From Deltaproteobacteria bacterium (GTDB lineage Bacteria; Desulfobacterota; Deferrimicrobia; Deferrimicrobiales; Deferrimicrobiaceae), in NCBI GenBank assembly GCA_021815305.1, contig JAKAHC010000008.1:62001-126000 (forward strand): 64,000 nt of DNA, given 5' to 3'. Below are positions 57,475-64,000 of the stretch, piece after piece. Numbering within the stretch: position 1 is the stretch's first letter; the number at the start of each line of letters is the position of its first letter. Below the pieces are notes generated by a model that had not been told where the DNA came from, did no database searches, and worked only from the letters and a program-made list of their open reading frames with translations. Position numbers and translations under genes: made by a program.

Positions 57475-58538
57475 AACTTTACGTCGCATCGACGTCCGGG
57501 TATGCGGGCAAGACCCTCCTTGTCCTTTCCCTCGGGAAGATCTGGGCGGAGAGGGGGGTGCGGGTCGGGTATGTCAAACCCCTGGGCAAGATCCCGATCG
57601 TGGAGGGGGGGCGGCTGGTCGACGAGGATGCCGCTTTCCTGGCCCGGGAACTCGCCCTCGAAGGGCCGCCGGAAGCGGTGTGCCCCGTGGTGATCACCCA
57701 GGACCTCGTGGTCGCCGCGTACCGCGGAGAGGACCTGAGGCTCCGGGGCAGGATCTCGACGGCCGTCCACGACGCGGAGGCCCGCTCGGAGGTGCTCCTC
57801 GTCGGCGGAACCGCCAACCTGAGGGACGGGATCTTCCTCGGACTGTCTCCGCTCGAACTGATCGTGAACTACGACTGCCGCGTCGTGCTGGTGGACCGGT
57901 TCGAGGGGGAGACGTCGATGGACCAGGTCCTCTGGGCCGCGGCGGCGCTGGGCCCCCGGCTCCTCGGAGTGGTGTTCAACAGGGTGTCTCCCGGGCAGGA
58001 GGCCTTTGTCCGCGGCCCCGTGGCCGGATTTTTCGGCGCCCGGGGGATCCGCGTCCTCGGCGCCGTGCCGGAAGACCCCGTGCTGAACAGCGTCAGCGTC
58101 GGGGCGCTGGCGGCCTCCCTTTCCGCCTCGGTGGCGTGCGCCCCGGAAAGCGCCATGGGGGCGATGATCGAGCGGTTCTGCGTGGGGGCGATGGACGTGG
58201 AGCACGCGCTCCGGATCTTCCGCGGGATCCCGGGGAAGGCGGTCGTCACCGGGGGGTACCGAACCGACATCCAGCTGGCCGCGCTGGAGACGGACACGGT
58301 TTGCCTCGTGCTCACCGGGGGGGTGTCTCCGAACGAGATCATCCTGTCCCGCGCGCGGGAGAAGGGGACCGCGATCCTCACCGTCGCGGAGGACACGATG
58401 ACCACCGTGGAGCGGTTCGAGCGGCTGCTCGGGCGCATGCGGATCCGGGAGCCCGAGAAGGTGCGGCGGGGGGTCGATGTGGTCCGTGCCTCCGTCGACA
58501 CGGAGGGTCTGTTGTCGCTTTGCCGGAACGGAGGATAG
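57471..58538 (+). CDS. BioD-like P-loop plus DRTGG-domain protein (Pta N-terminal-like)
   Basis: A 355-residue protein resembling the N-terminal regulatory half of long phosphotransacetylases. Residues ~1-200 look like a dethiobiotin-synthetase-type P-loop domain (LYVASTSGYAGKTLLVLSLG, RVGYVKPLGKI); ~210-320 a DRTGG domain (AVVTGGYRTDIQLAALETDT, LVLTGGVSPNEIIL). The catalytic phosphotransacetylase domain is absent. Coupled by ATGA to the ADP-forming synthetase, so a sensory or regulatory partner role is likely. No enzymatic activity can be assigned. Confidence 0.82.
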   Translation: MKLYVASTSGYAGKTLLVLSLGKIWAERGVRVGYVKPLGKIPIVEGGRLVDEDAAFLARELALEGPPEAVCPVVITQDLVVAAYRGEDLRLRGRISTAVHDAEARSEVLLVGGTANLRDGIFLGLSPLELIVNYDCRVVLVDRFEGETSMDQVLWAAAALGPRLLGVVFNRVSPGQEAFVRGPVAGFFGARGIRVLGAVPEDPVLNSVSVGALAASLSASVACAPESAMGAMIERFCVGAMDVEHALRIFRGIPGKAVVTGGYRTDIQLAALETDTVCLVLTGGVSPNEIILSRAREKGTAILTVAEDTMTTVERFERLLGRMRIREPEKVRRGVDVVRASVDTEGLLSLCRNGG

Positions 58539-59795
<1,257 letters not shown>

Positions 59796-59870
59796 AGCGC
59801 CGTTCCGAGCGGGGAAGCTCGGTTCCCGGCGCCGCGGGAAAACAGGATGTGGCCGAAAAACCTTCATTCA

Positions 59871-59896
59871 AAGGGGGGACCCGGCGGTCCCCCCTT
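59871..59896 (+). terminator. Strong hairpin in the mdh-sucC gap
   Basis: AAGGGGGGACC, loop CGGC, GGTCCCCCCTT: an 11-bp perfect stem about 75 bases after the mdh stop and 80 before sucC. No T run follows, so it may be a partial terminator, an attenuator or an mRNA-processing/stability element that sets mdh against sucCD expression. Confidence 0.5.
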
Positions 59897-59975
59897 CACC
59901 TATTTGCAAGGTGAGACGGGAACTCCCCGCGCCGGATCGGATCGACCACAAATTCACCGGGAGGGACCTTAGGAC

Positions 59976-61145
59976 ATGAATATCCACGAGTACCAGGCCA
60001 AGGCCGTTCTGTCCAAGTACGGCGTGGCGGTGCCCAGGGGAAAGGTGGCGGACACCCCTGCGCAGGCCGAGGTCATCGCGGAAGAGTTCGGCACGCCGGT
60101 CGTGGTCAAGGCGCAGATCCACGCCGGCGGACGGGGCAAGGGAGGCGGCGTGAAGTTCGCCCGAACTTCCACCGAGGCTCGGAAGTACGCCCAGGAGATC
60201 ATCGGGATGAACCTGGTGACCCACCAGACAGGTCCCCAGGGGAAAAGGGTCAAGCGCGTCCTCGTCGAGCAGGCAGGGAAGATCCGGAAGGAGTTCTACC
60301 TCGGCATCGTCATCGATCGGGCCGTTTCGCAGGTCGTCATCATGGCGTCCACGGAGGGCGGGATGGAGATCGAGGCGGTTGCGGCGAAGACCCCGGAGAA
60401 GATCCTGAAGGAATGGGTGGACCCGGCCGTGGGCCTGATGCCGTTCCAGGCACGGAAGCTCGCCTACGGGCTGGGGATCCCCGCGGAGCTCACGGGGAAG
60501 GCGGTGAAGCTGATGACGGGGCTGTACAACGCCTTCGTGGACACGGACTGCTCCCTCGCCGAGATCAATCCGCTCGTCCTGACCGAGGACGGCGACATCG
60601 TCGCGCTGGACGCGAAGATGAACTTCGAAAGCAACGGCCTGTTCCGGCACCAGGACATCCAGGCGCTCCGGGACTTCGACGAAGAGGATCCCACGGAGAC
60701 CGAGGCGTCCAAGTACGATCTCTCCTACATCCGCCTCGACGGGAACATCGGCTGCATGGTGAACGGCGCGGGGCTGGCGATGACCACGATGGACATGATC
60801 AAGATCTGCGGCGGCAACCCGGCGAATTTCCTCGACGTCGGCGGCGGCGCGTCCGTCGATCAGGTGACCAACGCGTTCCGGCTCATCCTGTCCGACGAGA
60901 AGGTGAAGGCGATCCTCGTGAACATCTTCGGCGGGATCATGCGGTGCGACATCATCGCGGAGGGCGTGGTCGCGGCGGCGAAGAAGCTGGGCCTCTCGGT
61001 TCCCCTGGTCGTCCGGCTCGAGGGGACGAACGTCGAGAAGGGGAAGGAGATCCTCGCGGCGTCGAAGCTCAACATCATATCCGCGGGCGACATGGCGGAC
61101 GCGGCGAGGAAAGTCGTCGCCGCCGCCGCCGGCCAGGCGAAGTAA
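59976..61145 (+). CDS. sucC: Succinyl-CoA synthetase, beta subunit (ADP-forming)
   Basis: ATP-grasp subunit of succinate--CoA ligase. The 389-residue product begins [20 protein letters not shown] and has [58 protein letters not shown] and [17 protein letters not shown]. Length and order are standard. The role is ATP (or GTP) synthesis from succinyl-CoA, or the reverse. It is followed by sucD after 11 bases. A promoter specific for sucC is not obvious. Confidence 0.96.
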   Translation: MNIHEYQAKAVLSKYGVAVPRGKVADTPAQAEVIAEEFGTPVVVKAQIHAGGRGKGGGVKFARTSTEARKYAQEIIGMNLVTHQTGPQGKRVKRVLVEQAGKIRKEFYLGIVIDRAVSQVVIMASTEGGMEIEAVAAKTPEKILKEWVDPAVGLMPFQARKLAYGLGIPAELTGKAVKLMTGLYNAFVDTDCSLAEINPLVLTEDGDIVALDAKMNFESNGLFRHQDIQALRDFDEEDPTETEASKYDLSYIRLDGNIGCMVNGAGLAMTTMDMIKICGGNPANFLDVGGGASVDQVTNAFRLILSDEKVKAILVNIFGGIMRCDIIAEGVVAAAKKLGLSVPLVVRLEGTNVEKGKEILAASKLNIISAGDMADAARKVVAAAAGQAK

Positions 61146-61156
61146 GGGGGGCGGCC

Positions 61157-62038
61157 ATGAGCATCTACATAGACAAGGACACCAGGGTTCTCGTCCAGGG
61201 GATCACCGGCTCGACGGGGGCGTTCCACACCCGACAGATGCTGGAATACGGCACGAAGATCGTCGGCGGGGTGACCCCGGGGAAGGCCGGCTCCACGGTG
61301 GAGGGCGTCCCCGTCTTCAACTCCGTCACCGAAGCGGTCAAGGCCACGGGCGCCGACGCCTCGGTCATCTATGTCCCTCCCGCATTCGCTGCGGACGCGA
61401 TCTGCGAGGGGTTCGATGCGGGGCTCGACCTGGTAGTGTGCATCACCGAGGGGATCCCCATCCTGGACATGGTGAAGGTCAAACGGTTCATCCGGGGGAA
61501 GAAGACCCGGCTGGTGGGACCGAACTGCCCCGGGGTCATCACCCCCGGGGAATGCAAGATCGGCATCATGCCCGGCAGCATCCACACGCCCGGCGCCATC
61601 GGCATCGTCTCCAAGTCGGGCACGCTCACCTACGAGGCGGTCCACCAGGTGACCAAGGTGGGGCTGGGGCAGTCCACCTGCGTCGGCATCGGCGGCGATC
61701 CCATCAACGGCACGAACTTCATCGACGTCCTCTCCGCCTTCGAGTCCGATCCGGACACCGAGGCGGTCATCATGATCGGCGAGATCGGCGGTACGGCGGA
61801 GGAAGAGGCGGCCGCCTGGGTGAAGGCGAACATGAAGAAACCGGTGGTCGGGTTCGTCGCGGGGCAGACCGCGCCCAAGGGGAAGCGGATGGGTCACGCG
61901 GGCGCCGTCATCTCGGGCGGGAAAGGGACGGCGGCGGAGAAGATCGCGGCGTTCAAGGCGGCGGGCATTTCGGTGGCCGAGTCGCCTGCCGACATGGGGA
62001 AGACCCTGGCGAACCGGCTGGGTCTCCAGGCCAACTAA
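61157..62038 (+). CDS. sucD: Succinyl-CoA synthetase, alpha subunit
   Basis: Carries the phospho-His and binds CoA. The 293-residue product shows [20 protein letters not shown] (CoA-binding Rossmann), [60 protein letters not shown] and the active-site His in [14 protein letters not shown]. With sucC it forms the ligase that links succinyl-CoA, delivered by methylmalonyl-CoA mutase or Kor, to succinate. The korD ferredoxin gene follows after 18 bases. Confidence 0.96.
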   Translation: MSIYIDKDTRVLVQGITGSTGAFHTRQMLEYGTKIVGGVTPGKAGSTVEGVPVFNSVTEAVKATGADASVIYVPPAFAADAICEGFDAGLDLVVCITEGIPILDMVKVKRFIRGKKTRLVGPNCPGVITPGECKIGIMPGSIHTPGAIGIVSKSGTLTYEAVHQVTKVGLGQSTCVGIGGDPINGTNFIDVLSAFESDPDTEAVIMIGEIGGTAEEEAAAWVKANMKKPVVGFVAGQTAPKGKRMGHAGAVISGGKGTAAEKIAAFKAAGISVAESPADMGKTLANRLGLQAN

Positions 62039-62056
62039 AGGAAGGGACAGGGAGCG

Positions 62057-62290
62057 ATGGCGAAGGAGCAGGCGGTGGAGAAGATCGAGGCGACGGAAAG
62101 CCGGAAAGTGAAGATCAGCGTCATCCCGCGGTACTGCAAGGGGTGCGAGATCTGCGTGAAACTGTGCCCCACGCAGGTCCTCGGGATGGAGATGTTCAAG
62201 GTGAAGGTGGTCGACATCGACAAGTGCACGATCTGCATGGCGTGCGAGCTTCGGTGCCCGGACTTCGCCATCTTCGTCGAGAAGAAATAA
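62057..62290 (+). CDS. korD: 2-oxoglutarate:ferredoxin oxidoreductase, delta (ferredoxin) subunit
   Basis: A 77-residue 2[4Fe-4S] ferredoxin-type subunit. Cluster motifs are CKGCEICVKLCP and CTICMACELRCP. The ISVIPRYCKGCEICV start and VDIDKCTICMACE spacing match KorD/OorD proteins. Placed between sucD and korA, it transfers electrons between the thiamine-pyrophosphate enzyme and free ferredoxin. The order korD-korA-korB fits KorDABC clusters of anaerobic proteobacteria; the gamma subunit gene is beyond the window edge. Confidence 0.92.
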   Translation: MAKEQAVEKIEATESRKVKISVIPRYCKGCEICVKLCPTQVLGMEMFKVKVVDIDKCTICMACELRCPDFAIFVEKK

Positions 62291-62323
62291 GGCCCGATAC
62301 GGACCTGAAAAAGGAGAAGACAG

Positions 62324-63454
62324 GTGGGCAAGATCAAACTGCTCCAGGGTAACGAGGCGTGCGCGGAGGGCGCACTCTACGCGGGGTGCACCTTCTTCGG
62401 CGGCTACCCGATCACTCCGTCGACGGAGGTGGCCGAGTACATGGCGAAGCGGCTCCCGCAGATCGGGGGCGCGTTCCTGCAGATGGAGGACGAGATCGCG
62501 GCGATGGCCGCGGTCATCGGGGGGGCTCTGGCGGGGAAGAAGGCGCTCACGGCCACGTCGGGCCCCGGCTTTTCGCTCAAGCAGGAGAACATCGGGTTCG
62601 CCGCGTTGACGGAGATCCCGTGCGTGATCGTCAATGTCATGCGCGGCGGGCCATCGACCGGCGTTCCGACCGGCCCCGGACAGAGCGACATCATGCAGTG
62701 CAGGTGGGGAACGCACGGCGACCACCCGGTCATCTGCCTCACCCCCGCCTACGTCCAGGAGATCTTCTCCGAGACGGTCCGGGCGTTCAACCTCGCGGAG
62801 AAGTACCGCACCCCGGTGATCATCGCCTTCGACGAGATCGTCGGGCACATGCGGGAGCGGATCGAGATCCCCGATCCCGGGGTACTTCCCGTGCAAGACC
62901 GCACGAAGCCGACCTGCCCGCCTTCCGAATATCTCCCGTACGACGAAAGCAAGGGCGACGTTCCCCCGATGGCGAACTTCTTCGAGGGATACCGGTACCA
63001 CGTGACCGGGCTCAACCACGGTTCCGACGGGTTCCCCGTGAACGCCTCCCCGCGGATCCACACCGACGAGCTTCGACTCCTTCGGAAAGTCGAGTCGAAC
63101 AGGGCGGACATCGTCCGGTTCGAGGAGTACCTCCTGGAGGACGCGGAAGTCGCGGTTTTCGCCTACGGGATTTCCGGCCGCTCCGCCAAGACGGCCGTGG
63201 AAGCGGCCCGAAAGGCGGGGATCAAGGCGGGGCTCTTCCGCCCGTTGACCATCTGGCCGTTCCCCGAGGCGCAGGTCGCCGCGCTTTCCGCCCGCGTCAA
63301 GGGGATCGTGGTTCCCGAACTCTCCCTGGGCCAGATCATCCTGGAAGTGGACCGGTGTGCGAAGGGGCGCTGCAGGATCGAGGGAATCTACCGGGTCGAC
63401 GGCGACCCCATCAACCCGGCGCAGATTCTCGCCAAGGTAAAGGAGGCCAATTAG
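62324..63454 (+). CDS. korA: 2-oxoacid:ferredoxin oxidoreductase, alpha subunit (2-oxoglutarate)
   Basis: A 376-residue subunit with pyrimidine-binding and transketolase-C-like domains. Seen: LLQGNEACAEGALYAGCTFF, GGYPITPSTEVAEYMAKRLP, FLQMEDEIAAMAAVIGGALA, TATSGPGFSLKQENIGFAAL and NVMRGGPSTGVPTGPGQSD, all typical of KorA/PorA. 2-oxoglutarate specificity rests on context (sucCD, mdh); pyruvate or 2-oxobutyrate enzymes look similar. GTG start at 62324 after AGGAGAAG. One base separates it from the korB start codon. Confidence 0.92.
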   Translation: MGKIKLLQGNEACAEGALYAGCTFFGGYPITPSTEVAEYMAKRLPQIGGAFLQMEDEIAAMAAVIGGALAGKKALTATSGPGFSLKQENIGFAALTEIPCVIVNVMRGGPSTGVPTGPGQSDIMQCRWGTHGDHPVICLTPAYVQEIFSETVRAFNLAEKYRTPVIIAFDEIVGHMRERIEIPDPGVLPVQDRTKPTCPPSEYLPYDESKGDVPPMANFFEGYRYHVTGLNHGSDGFPVNASPRIHTDELRLLRKVESNRADIVRFEEYLLEDAEVAVFAYGISGRSAKTAVEAARKAGIKAGLFRPLTIWPFPEAQVAALSARVKGIVVPELSLGQIILEVDRCAKGRCRIEGIYRVDGDPINPAQILAKVKEAN

Positions 63455-64000
63455 ATGGCGTTTCAATACGACCGGTATATCCGCGGGGGGAAACTGCCTC
63501 ACATCTGGTGCCCGGGGTGTACCTACGGCATCGTCTTCAAGTCGCTGTTGCGCGTCGTCGACACCCTGGCGATCTCCAAGGACGACATCGCCCTGGTGTC
63601 CGGGATCGGGTGCGCCTCCCGCCTCCCGGGTTACGTGGACTTCAACACGCTCCACACCACGCACGGGAGGGCGCTCGGCTTCGCCACGGGCATCAAGATG
63701 GCAAGGCCCGACAAGCACGTCATGGTGGTCAGCGGCGACGGAGATGCGACCGCGATCGGCGGGAACCACTTCATCCACGCCTGCCGCCGGAACATCGACA
63801 TCACCGTTCTCGTCTTCAACAACTACATCTACGGGATGACCGGCGGGCAATACTCCCCGACCACGCCGTCCGGCCACATGGCGAGCACGATGCCGTACGG
63901 CAACGTCGACCCGTCGTTCAACATCCCCGAACTGGCGAAGGGCGCGGGGGCGAGCTTCGTGGCCCGCGGAACCGCGTACCACGCCGCGGGGCTGGACAAG
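63455..64000 (+). CDS. korB: 2-oxoacid:ferredoxin oxidoreductase, beta subunit (3' end outside window)
   Basis: Thiamine-pyrophosphate-binding subunit; the first 182 codons are present and open to the last base. Motifs: HIWCPGCTYGIVFKSLLRV, SGIGCASRLPGYVDFNTLHT, HGRALGFATGIKMARPDKHV, and the TPP-magnesium motif VSGDGDATAIGGNHFIHACR followed by DITVLVFNNYIYGMTGGQYS. ATG starts one base after the korA stop, with AGGAGG upstream inside korA. The missing part should hold about 90-100 more residues. With korD and korA it makes 2-oxoglutarate oxidation, or reductive carboxylation of succinyl-CoA, possible. Confidence 0.93.
   Translation, partial: MAFQYDRYIRGGKLPHIWCPGCTYGIVFKSLLRVVDTLAISKDDIALVSGIGCASRLPGYVDFNTLHTTHGRALGFATGIKMARPDKHVMVVSGDGDATAIGGNHFIHACRRNIDITVLVFNNYIYGMTGGQYSPTTPSGHMASTMPYGNVDPSFNIPELAKGAGASFVARGTAYHAAGLDK

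Noticed and set aside
60860..63982. Minus-strand open frame of about 1000 codons opposite sucC-sucD-korD-korA
   Set aside because: Antisense shadow of well-conserved genes, with low-complexity translation.

Overview
The window is a gene-dense, very GC-rich (roughly 65-70% by eye, with third codon positions almost all G or C) bacterial chromosome segment. It carries about 55 protein genes and no rRNA, tRNA, CRISPR array or insertion sequence that I can see. The gene content points to an anaerobic, respiring Desulfobacterota/'Deltaproteobacteria'-like organism: a membrane-bound CCG-domain Fe-S oxidoreductase next to acyl-CoA dehydrogenase, propionyl-CoA carboxylase with methylmalonyl-CoA mutase, 2-oxoglutarate:ferredoxin oxidoreductase with mdh-sucCD, LarE, a BadF-type activase, MglA, CarD and DUF362. 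The lineage is inferred from gene content and arrangement, not from a marker search.

Layout. (1) 1-11.0 kb: one long co-directional amino-acid operon, argB(partial)-argD-argF-argG-argH, a 48-codon lipoprotein, lysA-dapF-dapA-dapB, an FAH-family hydrolase, folK and a TPR protein; most junctions overlap or nearly touch. (2) 11.0-21.2 kb: an IclR regulator with its own promoter and palindrome; a FadR-like TetR regulator whose promoter carries a close match to the Bacillus FadR box; acyl-CoA dehydrogenase; on the minus strand a degenerate ADP-ribosylglycohydrolase-like protein and a membrane Fe-S oxidoreductase of the ETF:menaquinone type; then an alpha/beta hydrolase and a GlcD/GlcF-like pair. 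(3) 21.2-26.6 kb: propionyl-CoA carboxylase (beta subunit, biotin carboxylase, biotin carrier) and the methylmalonyl-CoA mutase catalytic chain. (4) 26.6-33.9 kb: a probable selenoprotein of the thioredoxin fold (in-frame TGA, U-x-x-C, SECIS-like hairpin), birA, coaX, an EF-G-like GTPase, and MglA with a GAF/degenerate-GGDEF partner. (5) 33.9-40 kb, mostly minus strand: LarE, a PP-loop tRNA-thiolation-type ATPase, a MoeB/ThiF-like E1 enzyme, a divergent class V aminotransferase, a CoA-dehydratase activase and a DUF362 ferredoxin-like protein. (6) 40-54.2 kb: carD, fused ispDF, cysS, uvrB, uvrC (apparently missing its HhH tail), comEC, a diguanylate cyclase, hisS and aspS. (7) 54.2-58.5 kb: pal and a DUF4398 lipoprotein on the minus strand, divergent from an ADP-forming acyl-CoA synthetase with a DRTGG/BioD-like partner. 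(8) 58.5-64 kb: mdh-sucC-sucD-korD-korA-korB(partial), a TCA-cycle operon.

How it works together. Regions 2, 3 and 8 describe carbon flow through acyl-CoA and propionyl-CoA into succinyl-CoA, 2-oxoglutarate and malate. Electrons would pass from acyl-CoA dehydrogenase through ETF to the membrane Fe-S protein and quinone, and between 2-oxoglutarate and ferredoxin through Kor. BirA at 27.4 kb would biotinylate the carrier protein encoded at 24.3 kb. The most notable items are the selenoprotein, the FadR-like operator, the decayed UvrC C-terminus, the HTH-plus-degenerate ADP-ribosylglycohydrolase architecture, and the small lipoprotein inside the arg-lys operon.
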